Positions 1-10,847 of a stretch of 64,000 nucleotides of DNA are shown here, piece by piece (position 1 is the stretch's first letter; the number at the start of each line of letters is the position of its first letter). Where the stretch lies: the NCBI GenBank assembly GCA_902729315.2, contig LR746273.1, positions 5,492,001 through 5,556,000 of the forward strand, written 5' to 3'. The position numbers were made by a program, and so were the translations under genes. This DNA is from Spirodela intermedia. Its lineage: Eukaryota > Streptophyta > Magnoliopsida > Alismatales > Araceae. Below the pieces are notes generated by a model. The model ran no database searches, was not told where the DNA came from, and saw only the letters and a program-made list of their open reading frames with translations.

Positions 1-1510
1 ATTAGAAATTATTTAAATAATAATATTAAGCATGGCGGTTCCATGCTTGATTGGGAGACTTACGCATATGCATATAAGAGGCTTATTTGGAAAGTCAATC
101 ATTTCATCATCCCCTTTTATTTCCTCGGTTAGGGCTTCTCAAGATTGGAGCCATAGTTGCTGCCACTTTGTGGCTGCTAAAAGTGATGTGTCTCCCTATT
201 CCTAGCCACTAGTTGCCGCTGGATTGTAAACAACTTGAGCGGCTGCTCCTGCTCACCACATGTTGGGAAATGATTCGAATCTGAGCACTAGTGTGGCAAC
301 GGAAGATATCTAAGAAGATGTCAAAGAAGGTACACAATCTACCAAGTAATAGAGATCTAAGAAGAAGAGGTGAGAAAAATGGTACACGGATTTAATGTTG
401 AATGGAGAGGCTAATACACCTTCTTACGTCCTCCAAAAGGAGAATAGAGATTTCACTATTAAAGAGAAAACAAGATACAACTTTGGAAAAGAATAAAGAC
501 TCACAGCCAAGCCACAGAGGGGGAGGCATGGAACTCCCAATGTTCGCCACTAGAGATAAAAGGGTTTTCTATCTTCATGTCTCAAAATTATATCTTACCC
601 CAACCCCCTTTTTTAATGCCTTGTAGGTAAAATGGATGGGACCTTCATACCACCGACTAGTCCCTAAAATAAAAATGCAAGAGAAAGACAAGTCCGAGAG
701 GACTTTGCACGATAAGTTGACCAAGTCAACTAATACTTCAAGACCAGAGTTACGAGCACACTCGACATCATGGTTTTCCTCTTCGTAAGATGATTCTGCA
801 CCATGGATAATTCTTGGTGTGTTGGCCTTCTATTACCTCACTCTCTAGGGACAAGAGACTAACTTGTGAAACAATATAGGTTTCTTAGTTTCCTGGCTAT
901 TGTTTGTTCTAAAACCTCATAGGCTCATGAAATCAAGATTGAGTTCTTCATATGCTAAGCCATTGATACAACGCAAGTTGATTTAATGTCCTGCGCTTCA
1001 ACCATTCTAACCTCTTAAGAACCATGAGATCAACTCCAACTAGGTGAACCGCCTCAGGGTAAGAATCCTAATGTTGTTGAGAAATTATTAGCCTTGGACT
1101 TGCAAGTCTATCAAGAATCCATTAGGTTAATAAATCTCCATGTTCCTTATCAATGCTAGGAAGGATAAATAATGTAGAAGTTATTGTATAATGATATCGG
1201 AATAGGCAAACATGTCCTTAACGTTTATATTATTTATGACTAACCATCTCATAATGAAATCATAAACTCCTAACGTAGTGGGGAAGATAATAAGTGAATC
1301 ATTCAGTTAATGTTACTAGCAGTGTATCTACAATCTTGTCCTCCAGCAGAATTGGGTATTATACAAAATTCCCTCATCAGGAAATGGAGCAAAGCAATTT
1401 TGTTTGTTCCATTCTACAGTTTGTGACTGCTTTTGTTTTAGCTATATATCAATTGAGGATAAAAATTTTCTTTAAAGTGCTATTAAAAGCACCGGATCTT
1501 CGGCATCAAA

Positions 1511-1624
1511 CACGTGTTCTTATCCACGAAGGGGGGACCAAAAGAGACGGATGCGGCGACACGCTGTCTTGACCGGGCTGCCGACCACATGTTAGATGTC
1601 GGTTCCATGACGATGAAACACGTG
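1511..1624 (+). promoter_or_regulatory. Two G-boxes upstream of PPO-1
   Basis: CACGTG occurs at 1511-1516 and 1619-1624, about 320-430 bases upstream of the predicted TATA box. The second runs into TGAGTCA (1623-1629), a GCN4-like bZIP core, giving a composite CACGTGAGTCA. CACGTG is the known core for plant bZIP and bHLH factors (abscisic acid, light, jasmonate responses). The PPO-2 copy keeps only one (40848-40853), with the overlapping bZIP core changed to TGAATCA. Binding is inferred from the motif alone. Confidence 0.4.
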
Positions 1625-1941
1625 AGTCAAAATAGGAACTCACTTGCCATCTGATTTTTGGATTTCAAACGCCATACGAATTTATTAGTCTAATACGTCG
1701 TTAGATTTTATTTAGGACGATGTGCCACTGAAAATAATTAGTTAAATGTACATCAATTTAGAAACTACCATTAGCAGCGAATATCCGGTGGACAAAGTCA
1801 AAACTAAAAAACAAATTCAGTAGGTATGATAACCAGTTAAAATTTAGGAAGCCTCTCTCTAAGTTTCAAGCTTTCCTACCGCTTTGTCAAAACCAAAGAA
1901 ATAAGTTCCGACGCGGAGACGCGTTATGGCCTTCAACTCTG

Positions 1942-1949
1942 TATATATA
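1942..1949 (+). promoter_or_regulatory. TATA box of PPO-1
   Basis: TATATATA lies 84 bases upstream of the PPO-1 start codon, in a block kept at the same place in all three PPO genes (PPO-2 at 41227, PPO-3 at 55578). With usual plant spacing, transcription would begin around 1970-1982, giving a leader of about 45-55 bases. Confidence 0.7.
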
Positions 1950-1970
1950 CTTGAGCTCCGGGGAGAAGTG

Positions 1971-2108
1971 ATGATGCATCAGGCCTACCGACCATCTTCC
2001 TCCGCCAACCCTGGTCGTCACCACAATGGTGGGAATGTCCCAGCTGATATCCACAACCCTCTCCTCCCCGGCCTCCCCTGCGTGCCCCTTCCAGAGATGC
2101 CGGCGTAG
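1971..2108 (+). CDS. Overlapping upstream ORF of PPO-1 (45 codons)
   Basis: Two ATGs (1971, 1974) open a 45-codon frame that overlaps the PPO start out of frame and ends at TAG 2106-2108. PPO-3 has a frame of identical length, 138 bases including the stop, at 55602-55739, ending at the same aligned TAG. The peptides share PADIH and PLLPGLPCVPLPE. If the transcript starts upstream of 1971, this frame would reduce PPO translation. If it starts downstream, it is never read. Part of the similarity is forced because the frame overlaps conserved transit-peptide codons. Confidence 0.35.
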   Translation: MMHQAYRPSSSANPGRHHNGGNVPADIHNPLLPGLPCVPLPEMPA

Positions 2109-3798
2109 TCAGGCCACGGCCCCCAGAAGGCTCAGAGCCGGTCGCCCGGCGGTGATCTCCTGCGAGAGCGGACCGTCGGAGAGGGTCGACCGGCGGGAGG
2201 TGCTGCTGGGGCTGGGTGGGATGTGCGCCGCTGGTGGCCTGGGGGTCGGCCGGCGGGGGGACGCCCTCGCGCTGCCCATCCAGGCCCCGAACCTGTCCGA
2301 GTGCCAGACGTCGGGGACCAGCTCCGGCAACAACTGCTGCCCCCCCTACAGCGCCACCATCCTAGACTACAAGTTCACCCCGACAGGAAAGCTGAGGGTG
2401 CGGCGGCCGGCGCACAAGGTGGACGAGGCCTACCTGGCCAAGTACAAGAAGGCGGTGGAGCTGATGAGGGCGCTGCCGGCGGACGACCCGCGGAGCTTCG
2501 TCCAGCAGGCCAACGTGCACTGCGCTTACTGCGACGGCGCCTACGACCAGGTGGGGTTCCCCGGACTGGAGCTGCAGGTCCACGAGTCCTGGCTCTTCTT
2601 CCCCTTCCACCGCTTGTACCTCCACTTCCACGAGAGGATCCTCGGCAAGCTCATCGGCGATGACAGCTTCGCCCTGCCTTTCTGGAACTGGGACGCCCCC
2701 GACGGCATGATCCTGCCGCGGATCTACACCGACCCCAGCTCTTCCCTCTACGACCCGCTCCGCAACCCCGCCCACCAGCCACCGGAGGTGCTCGACATGG
2801 ACCTCGACGACGGCGATGCCCCCACAAGGCAGAAGCAGATCGAACGCAACCTGTCCCTCATGTACAGGCAAATGGTCTCCAACGCAAAGACCACCCCTTT
2901 GTTCATGGGCTTGCCCTACCGCGCCGGCGGTAATCTCAAACCCGGGGCCGGGTCCATGGAGAACTCGCCCCACAGCTCCATCCACATCTGGGTGGGCGAC
3001 CCTTCCCAGCCCGATGGCGAGGACATGGGCACCTTCTACGCCGCCGGTAGGGATCCCATCTTCTACGCCCACCACGCCAACGTCGACCGGATGTGGCAGG
3101 TGTGGAAGAAGCTGAGCCCGAGGAACGTCGACTTCACCGACCGGGACTGGCTGGATACGTCCTTCCTCTTCTACGACGAGGACGCCCGCCTGGTAAGGGT
3201 GAAGGTGAGGGACTGCCTCGAACCCGAGAAACTGGGGTTCACTTACCAGGAAGTAGACATCCCGTGGATTAAAAAGCGTGCCACGCCTCGGGCCACCCCC
3301 ACATCGGAGTCGTCTTCCACCTCCTCGTCGCCCCCGTCGAGGAAGAAGAGGAGGGCGAAGCTGCTCAAATCCGCGGGGGGGGCAGTGACTTTCCCGCTGA
3401 CGCTGTCGTCGGTGGCCTGCATCACGGTGAAGCGGCCCAAGGTCTCACGGAGCCAAACCGACAAGGACAAGGAGGAGGAGACCCTCGTGGTGGAGGGGAT
3501 CGAATTCAACCCCAAAAACCGCTTGAAGTTCGACGTCTACGTCGACGACACCGACGCCGGCGAAGTCAAGCCCGACGACAGCGAGTTCGCCGGCAGCTTC
3601 ATCAACGTGCCGCACGGGAGAAACCACGACAAGAAGAAGAAGATGGAACCGGTGACGACCACCCTGCGGCTGGGGATCACCGACCTGCTGGAGGACCTCA
3701 AGCTGGACGACGACGACGAGGTCCTCGTCACCCTCATCCCCCGCAAGGGCAAGGGGAAGATCAAGATCGGAGGGATCCGCATAGAGCTCTCATCCTGA
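2026..3798 (+). CDS. Polyphenol oxidase PPO-1, chloroplastic (intact)
   Basis: Single-exon 590-residue catechol oxidase/tyrosinase-type enzyme oxidising o-diphenols to o-quinones; family location is the thylakoid lumen. Residues 1-50 are a Ser/Arg/Pro-rich plastid transit peptide. Twin arginines R56-R57 before a hydrophobic stretch, then AxA at 80-82, form a Tat lumen signal. The CuA site has H165, H186, H195, with C169 as the expected thioether cysteine. C93, C104, C105 and C166 match the family's two disulfides. CuB uses H316, H320 and the HH pair 349-350, with E312 the likely water-keeper and F346 the gate. DWL is at 374-376 and KFDV at 501-504, joined by a Ser/Lys/Arg-rich linker (about 420-450). 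Unusually, E187 follows the second CuA histidine (N in PPO-2/3), and S317-S318 follow the first CuB histidine (GP in PPO-2/3). The start at 2026 aligns with the Kozak-like starts of the paralogues. Confidence 0.97.
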   Translation: MVGMSQLISTTLSSPASPACPFQRCRRSQATAPRRLRAGRPAVISCESGPSERVDRREVLLGLGGMCAAGGLGVGRRGDALALPIQAPNLSECQTSGTSSGNNCCPPYSATILDYKFTPTGKLRVRRPAHKVDEAYLAKYKKAVELMRALPADDPRSFVQQANVHCAYCDGAYDQVGFPGLELQVHESWLFFPFHRLYLHFHERILGKLIGDDSFALPFWNWDAPDGMILPRIYTDPSSSLYDPLRNPAHQPPEVLDMDLDDGDAPTRQKQIERNLSLMYRQMVSNAKTTPLFMGLPYRAGGNLKPGAGSMENSPHSSIHIWVGDPSQPDGEDMGTFYAAGRDPIFYAHHANVDRMWQVWKKLSPRNVDFTDRDWLDTSFLFYDEDARLVRVKVRDCLEPEKLGFTYQEVDIPWIKKRATPRATPTSESSSTSSSPPSRKKRRAKLLKSAGGAVTFPLTLSSVACITVKRPKVSRSQTDKDKEEETLVVEGIEFNPKNRLKFDVYVDDTDAGEVKPDDSEFAGSFINVPHGRNHDKKKKMEPVTTTLRLGITDLLEDLKLDDDDEVLVTLIPRKGKGKIKIGGIRIELSS

Positions 3799-3844
3799 GA
3801 CCATCTGCCGGTGCCTCCTCTCGTATGCACATTTCCTTTCGATC

Positions 3845-3850
3845 AATAAA
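3845..3850 (+). terminator. Poly(A) signal of PPO-1
   Basis: AATAAA lies 47 bases after the stop codon, in a block (TTTCGATCAATAAAAAC) also present after PPO-2 (43128-43133). PPO-3 has a diverged form (GATGATAAAAAACTCC near 57444) without a perfect AATAAA. Confidence 0.6.
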
Positions 3851-5372
3851 AACTCTTCTGTGATGATAGAGTTGACCGATGTTGCTTGCTTCTGGGCTTG
3901 ACGGCTGCCGAATTATCTACTTAAATCTTAGATCTACTATTGTTATACATGCATGCATGGATGACCGATATTTCCTCGTTTATTCCCATGTTTTTCAAAC
4001 CCACCCACTTAAAAGATTAGATTTTGGACCAATAATCTGTTGGACACACAAGTGGCGTCGGATGAAGTACGCACGGGACCCTCTCACCCTCGTCGGAAAT
4101 GAATCTAACGGATAGGGTGGTCCTCACGTATCTCCGGAAACCGACAGAAGCCTACAGAAGAACATGAAGATGGACGGACGCGGCAGAAGTGGGCATACGA
4201 TCGTGGGTCGGTCAGCATTATAAAGGTTGGCCGACACATGACAGCGGGGGAAGATATCGGTTTACCCGCCGCGAGTGGATGGTGGAGATTGATCATCTCG
4301 AATCGGTCGTAGCAAGGACAGGTCCTCTTATATTTCTCTTTCTTTATTTCATTGTCTTCTTTTCTTTATTATTCTCTCTTTCTCCGATGCATAATTTTAT
4401 ATAGAATGTTCCGCATCGTCGATCCAAATTGGTCTGTTCTTAAACCCAGATCCAATCTCGATCCATCCTCGAAAGCGGAAGGGCAGGGATCCTACCGAAA
4501 TCACATCGGGTAGTATTATGGCGATTTTTTTATCTATGGATATGATTTCACGAGATTTTTATACGTATTTAATTGGGGTGGTGTATATGCTCGAAACCAG
4601 CGTAAAAGTATTTTTATTCTTTTATAATCTTAACTCGGAAGAAATATGCAACCACGCACCCTAACGCATTTGACCATTCTCTATATGGAAATAATTACTC
4701 GGTTGTACTCTACTCACTTTTAACTATTCTTGGAGTTATTGCTCACTGAAATTGAGGGGTTAGTGTTTCGGACTGAACTTGACGTGGAGCTTCTGCTGGA
4801 GAGGGGGGAATCAAGGACCCACGTGGACAAGCTCGACCAGTCACCGCGTTCGTTGGGCTAATCACCTCGTCATCCAACGTGTTAATCTCGTGCGGAGGGA
4901 ACGTCGTGGAATATTCTTATTCTTCAGTAAAAATCGGCCTGCTTGGACTCTTCGACTATAATGGGAAGGGGGGTGTCTATTTACACGAGGGTTGACCAAT
5001 CGATATTGGCTACTCGTGAATGTTGCCCTGAGACAGAAGGGGGTGGCCATAGTCAAAGAACCAGGCCCTTTAGCCTCGATACTTGGGGACGGCGACCTCA
5101 AGCCACGGCTTCATGCCAACGTCGTGGTGGATGATGGCAGCCCTCTCCTTGTCCACCTGGGTGGCACTGTCAGGCCCACAACTAAGCCCCAATATGTGCC
5201 ATCACCACCCTTGAGGCCGCACGTGGTTGTAGAAGGTCAACAGCACCAAGGGGAGCATCCCCGCCTTCCACGATGTCCTCTCTGTCACCTGCACCGGCCG
5301 GCATTCAACCTTGGTTCTATGGAGAGTGGAAAGAGGAGAGAGAACACTAATCAATTAGAGACATCTTTGCTC
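3851..5372. other. 3' flank of PPO-1, no gene seen
   Basis: About 1.5 kb of intergenic DNA, matched by 43134-44590 downstream of PPO-2 and, in part, by 57450-58010 downstream of PPO-3. The short open frames within it are not preserved between copies. Relative to PPO-2 this copy keeps about 60 extra bases near 4510-4610. Confidence 0.7.
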
Positions 5373-5811
5373 TATTAGAATTAATCTTAATGTGGACAAG
5401 GATATATATGAATTGTATATTATAGGGTTATCATTAAGTTAATTCAACTTAAATTGATTCATTAGAGTTTAAGTATTTAGAATTATAACCTCTCTTGTAA
5501 GTATGAATATAAATATAAATGTGTATAGACTAAGTCTTATTCCAATTTTATGATGAGTTAAATTAAAAAAAGGCACTAAAAGGCTAACCATCTCTTGTCT
5601 GTAAATAAGGGGTCATGGTCCTTGGGTCACACATCGTGAGTCACTCTTAGAATATCTCATCTCTTTTGAGTAAGTTATTAGACCACTCCCCTATGTTGAT
5701 CCAAAAGGTCATCCTCATACTTGTGCCTTTATAGATTGAGGTATAACTTTAATCTATTCTCATTATATTTTTCATTCTCTATTTATCTCAACACTAGCTT
5801 TTTCAGATTCA
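5373..5811 (+). mobile_element. 5' LTR of copia-1 (TNT1-like), 439 bp
   Basis: Starts TATTAGAATTAATCTTAATG and ends in CA. It is clearly related to 20056-20286 plus 21399-21479 (starts TGTTAGTATTAATCTCAATG), including the shared ACTAAGTCTTATTC block. It is followed after 5 bases by a primer-binding site. It sits where the PPO-1 unit stops matching the PPO-2 unit, so the element inserted into the 3' flank of the PPO unit. Confidence 0.85.
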
Positions 5812-5816
5812 ATAAA

Positions 5817-5827
5817 TGATATCAAAG
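5817..5827 (+). promoter_or_regulatory. Primer-binding site of copia-1
   Basis: TGATATCAAAG matches the initiator-Met tRNA type site TGGTATCAGAG at 9 of 11 positions and lies 5 bases after the LTR, as expected for a plant copia element. About 120 bases of leader follow before the next insertion at 5952. Confidence 0.7.
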
Positions 5828-5951
5828 TCAAATGTGTTCAGTTTTTAGATAATGACATGTTGCTCATACTTTTTTATTAATCTTGATATCATTTTTTATG
5901 CCTCATACTTGATAAGGTTTCAACTTTACCATAAACAAACTAATGAGCTGT

Positions 5952-7822
5952 TGATGTGACTTAGTTGTTGTATAATAAATCACACAAAATTTAAACTTAT
6001 AAAACTAGAAAATACTATTTTTTAGATTTTTAGAAATATTTTGGAACAAATAAATTAATTATAATTCTATAAAAGGTTTAAAAAATAGTGTATAATTTCC
6101 ATATTGATCACAAAAATGTAAGATAATATTGAGTAATATTTAATTTTTTAAAAATAATATGATTTTTTTAATTTTTAGAGTAAATGATAAATATAAAATA
6201 TATTTAAAAATTCACAAAAAAGAGAAATAAGGGTGTGGATGTCAGAATGACATTAACGCCTTAAGAAATATGATTCAAACGAAAATAAACTTTTATCTAG
6301 TAATTCTTAAGTAAGAGATTACAAATGATTTAATTAGTCAAATTAAGATATGTAAAAGCTAGAGGAATCGTATTTGAATGAAAAAGATTTTTGATTTTTG
6401 AATCACACAAAGTGTCATTAAATTAAGTAAAAATTAAGTTGAAAATAAGAAAGATAGAGCTCCGACCTAACGATAGTGATTGCCGAAATTTTGTATGTTT
6501 AGCAAGATCATCAAATGATGTTCATGGCCTCAAAGGTTCTCCTTAGATATGAACGAGTTTGGTATTCACTAGATTTCATTTCAAAGTCTAGAAAATAATA
6601 GTAGAAGTTAAACTAGTTAAAAAATAGTAAAATAGAATTCTAACATTGTGGCGGTGATGTGTTGACAATGCATCATAATGCTGAGCATTTGGAAGGATTG
6701 TCGTGCAACGTCTATGGCATCAAAAGTTTTTTTTGAATAATAACGATTTGGATAATCTCTAGATCTTTTTGTGAACTCTAGAAATCAATGAAGTAGGTCG
6801 TCGAATCATCTCTAGTAGTTGTCACCTGATGAAGCAAAAAAATAATAACTTTACAACTCTCCGATAATTGTCATCCGATTGAGATGAGCTGAATATAAGT
6901 GGGACATGTCTTAGGGAGCTTCATCCTTATGTCTGCACAGTAATAAGAGGCTCTTCATCACATCTAGTATGTTCTTATGAGGTAGCGACTCGTCTCTCGA
7001 CGAATTATTTTCTTTCTGATAACAACTTATTCATTGATCAATCAGAGATGATTTACTTGATAAATTTATGACCTTTTTATCTAAAATCATTTAGTAATTT
7101 TAATAATGATGCTCCGTGAATCACATTGACAAAATTTTCACCAATAATTGAATGATTTTAGTAGCTTAATCATTTACTAGACATCTGTGAAAAAATTATA
7201 ATTTAATTAGATAAAAATATAAATTTTAACTCTGGTAAATTTAAACCCTTGTTGGTCACGTGCTTGCATGAAAAAGAGTGAAATAAGTATACAAATACCC
7301 TTATAAAGTGACATCATTAAGATACCTCTTTTAGATAAACAAATAAAATTTGAGATTCAAAAATTATTAAAACATTCCGAAGAAGCTGTGACTACTAATT
7401 TAGTCCCACATTAGTTATATGCTGAATTTTGAGATGAATATATAGTAATACAAGATTTGTTCAGTAATAAGTCCTTTCTTGCATATGTACGACCACTCTT
7501 TGCACCGATGACATAGAAGGAGAGTAATGTGCATGTGTCTATTATCGATTCATCCTTGCCACTTGAGCCCCCACTCATAACTTCACTTGATTGTACTTTC
7601 GACCCTCTTGTGGTCTCAATTGGCGAGTGAGCTCTCCTCTTTTTCTATCGTTTTATCTTATTTTATTTATCTCAAAAATAAGATTATAAAATTATATAAA
7701 ATCACATAATTAAGCAAACAGTCACATTAACCAATTAAAAATTATATTTTATAATTTAACATAAATATAAATTTATTTCTCATAAATTAAGGCTAAAACT
7801 ATATTATTAATTAATTATTAAC
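5952..7822 (-). mobile_element. Long gypsy-type LTR, copy 0 (minus strand)
   Basis: The reverse complement of the LTR family seen at 13933, 21480, 35304 and 52795. The left end TGATGTGACTTAGTTGTTG is the reverse of the family's 3' end (…CAACGACTAAGTCACGTCA). The right end fades at about 7822, so the last roughly 25 bases of the family's TGATAAG terminus are missing. It has the extra block of about 150 bases shared with copies 1 and 3. No internal coding region is attached. It splits the copia-1 leader. Confidence 0.85.
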
Positions 7823-9800
7823 TACAGAGGTTTGTTGACTCTTCTTCTTTCCCTACAGAGGAGGAGAAGTGGTGGTTCCTACACACCTCTCTTCCTCTCT
7901 TTTCTTGAAGGAAGATTTCCATTTGGAAATTGCAAGAGGGGCCTTGCCATTCCTCTTTCCCCTTTACGTTGTTGGACGGAAGGCTAGAGAGCGGTGGATG
8001 GCACTTCCAGATGTCAAGATGCTAGAGGGCTGCAGAAGGCAAAGAGAGGCACAAGACGATGCCAGAGGATTCTGAAATGTTGTGCCAAAGGCAGAAGGCT
8101 GCGGCAGCTTCTGCACTCCCCTAACCCATTCGGTTCCTCCTCTTCGTCTTGCTGAAGGATGGTTTCCGGCCCTTCCAGAAATTGGTAGGGGGATGTGGAG
8201 GGAATCAAGGAGAGGGGCACCCGCTGCAGCTCCATTTTTCAAATGAGAGGCCAGTTTGGTTCAACCATTCTAAGCTCTAAGGCACTAGAACGACCCGGTA
8301 TCCCACTCCCCGCTTTGGACCGAGCCCAATGTGGCTCGACAGGCTTCTCCCTTCATCTGACGGTTCGTGCGCCGTCTACCGCGTGAAACGGCCACACTAT
8401 TTTTGATGCATGCTAGACGGGGAGAGGAACCATCATGCGGCATTTCAAGCGTTGGCTGCCGATTTATCGCGCGAAACGGCCGTACCATTTTTCTATGCAT
8501 GCCAAACAGGAGAGGAACCGTCACACAACAGTTCGTACACCGTGCGCACCGGTTCAGGTGCACGGCTCAGCTCAGGCCAATTCGAGTGATCGGCTCAGCG
8601 TGAGACGAACATCCAGAACGGTGCACTATTGATTGACTAAATTGGAGGTGTTGTTAGGACTCAATCTACTCAATCTACTCAATCAAAATATAGATATAGA
8701 TTAATGATTAAATGTTGATTCACCAAAATAAATGTAGACAAGATGAGTTAGGTCGTCTCCTCTAGGAATTAGGATGTAAATTTAATCAGTTATTGATTAG
8801 AGATGACAGATTTGAACGTGGGAAAACAAGAGGAAGAAACTTGAGCGTGGGGTTGCGAATGATGGATGATGAGAAATAAGAGATGATGGAATGGGTGATG
8901 ATTACACAATCTCAAGGATTATGTGATATGAACGAACCCAATAAAGCTAAATCTTATCTATAACATCCAAATCATAAGTTTCCTTGAAGCCAACCTGATT
9001 ATCACCACGTCTCCATCCTTATTTCCGTCAGGAGGAGGCGATCATTGCTAGCCATGGGAGGGAATCTCGTTCAGGGCAAAGAACTTAATGATCAATGGAT
9101 GAACTTACCTCTTGTACACGAGATGAGGAGCTTGGGACCCTTCAAACCCTTATGGGACAGCTGCTGCCTGAAGTTCCATTCCATAAAAGCTAACCACGAA
9201 ATTCGTAATTACATGTTTAAATAGGGCGGCTGCCCTCTCTCCCACTTACAAGAGATTAGGTTAAGAGATCCAACGGCTGTCACCCTTTAACCTAAAAATA
9301 ATAAATCTTGGCCCTTGGATGGAGATTAGGTCTTCAATCTTTTAAATCTCCTCCCTTGGATCACTTTCCTCCTTACGGTGTGTCTCTCTTTACGTTTTAA
9401 TCTCCACCATTGGATACGTGCTCCTCCTTAAGTAAAAATGGATGGTGGATCTTCTTTCACTTATGAACGCCCTCTTTAAGTGATTATGGGCCAAAGGTTC
9501 ACAAGTCCTTTTAGGCCCATAACCCCTCTTCTGACCCATGGACGTCCTCAATCACCTAGTGGCCTTCTAAAGCATAAACTCAACACAAACCATTTGGCAT
9601 CAAGGTTGATTGCCAACCTCGTTACATGATATAAATAAAATCTTCTAAGGAAGGCATAAACCAACACAAATAAAGACAAATTTATCAAAGGTATATAAAT
9701 ATCCATGTATTCTAATATCATAGTAATATTGTGATGATCTATATTTTCATGTCCTAAATGAGTCCTACTTGGTGCAATAATCGATGTTTATACATGGTTA
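7823..9800. other. Unresolved segment inside copia-1
   Basis: No gene recognised. 7823-8640 is locally GC-richer and has an imperfect internal duplication: two blocks at about 8380-8445 and 8468-8530 share GCGAAACGGCC…ATGCATGC…GGAGAGGAACC. From about 8650 (TGTTAGGACTCAATC) to 9780 the text looks like another LTR-style noncoding segment, with CT-rich and 'group' phrases like those in the solo LTRs below, but I found no partner copy in the window. The short open frames show no recognisable domain. Confidence 0.45.
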
Positions 9801-10649
9801 ATGATGCGTTATCAACTATGCCGATTAGGATAGACAGAGCACTAGCTTAGAATAAGCCATTCTGGTTAGTTAACACATTGGTTTATAGTGATGATGTCAA
9901 CATTTGATTTGCTCACATGATGCCCATAAAATTATTTATTATGTATTTTTTTTAATATTATTACTGATTTTCTTTTAGAAATATTTATGAAGTTATTTTA
10001 AAAAAATAATAATTATGTTTACATTGAGTATGGTCAAATGTCAAATAACTATCACGATTCAAATCTTGGTACATGTATGATGTTTTAAAATTATTAACTG
10101 AAGCAACATCCTACTAAAGTAGGCTCTCTTGTGGATATTGATGTTTCTAACGTATGAGATATTATGTGTATAACTTTCTGGATACTAATTGGTCCAAAAG
10201 AAAGTTTAATATTTTTCAAATGACATATATTTGTGATAATAAATATGTGATAATTATTTAGTATTTTCATGTGAATAATAAGTTGGTCTAAAGAAAGACG
10301 TTATTTGATAAAAACTTATTATCAATATTTATTTATCACACTAAGATATTACTTGCAGTTAATATTTTTGTCCAAAGATAGTATTAATGTTACACTTGAT
10401 ATCTTGTCATATGAGGTATCATATTTGAAAATCAAGTTATTTATATAAGCTTTATATTGTTCTTTGTACAATTTCAAATTCTACTTCTACTATTTCTATT
10501 CATATAAACTCTATTTTTATGCTAAATGACACTAACTTTAAGACATAGAAAGAAACTGTTATGATAGTTCTTAGTTGCATAGATCTAGACATTACATTAA
10601 GAGAAGGTCATTTCACAAACTCTCATGAGGATAAGAGAGATATGTATAA

Positions 10650-10847
10650 GTGAGATCAATCGAATTGCAAAGTCTTATGATCATAAATTGTGTCATTTCA
10701 AAAGACTTCAAGGGCATTTTATTTGAAGAGGCCACTATAACAAGAGTTTTTGTTGATGAACTTGAGAAAAAAATTCCTAAGAATAATAAGGTCAAAACGA
10801 GTATGATCTTAGCAAAACATATCTCTATGAAGTATAAGAAAATATAA
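10650..10847 (+). pseudogene. Copia-1 gag fragment
   Basis: A 65-codon open stretch within the gag of copia-1. It matches the UBN2-type gag pattern of TNT1-like elements: SLMIINCVISKDFKG, then FEEATITRVFVDELEKK, then SMILAKHISMKYK. Coding similarity continues past the stop at 10845 (EMSHLMSKLK) and stops intervene, so this is one piece of a broken frame. Confidence 0.75.

Larger units (their letters stand above)
1..5372 (+). repeat. Segmental duplication, unit A (carries PPO-1)
   Basis: This stretch matches 39.15-44.59 kb along its length: distal promoter, PPO gene and more than 1.5 kb of 3' flank. For example ATGGCGGTTCC at 38 recurs at 39180, and the leader, poly(A) signal and text near 5360 (GAGACATCTTTG) recur at 44.57 kb. 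Homology stops on the right exactly where a copia LTR begins at 5373, so the true right edge of the duplication is hidden by that insertion. The left edge may lie outside the window. No gene other than the PPO is recognised. The distal part (about 230-1400) reads like an old dispersed repeat, but I could not classify it. Confidence 0.9.

Noticed and set aside
402-626. Short ORF (74 codons) that recurs at 39560-39757
   Set aside because: Similarity follows from the segmental duplication. The C-terminal halves differ and no domain or start context supports translation.
2362-3075. Long minus-strand open frame (237 codons) opposite PPO-1, with similar ones opposite PPO-2 (41873-42358) and PPO-3 (55747-56208)
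   Set aside because: Antistop effect of GC-rich PPO codons; composition is Val/Gly/Glu-rich without a domain, and the frames mirror conserved PPO coding sequence.
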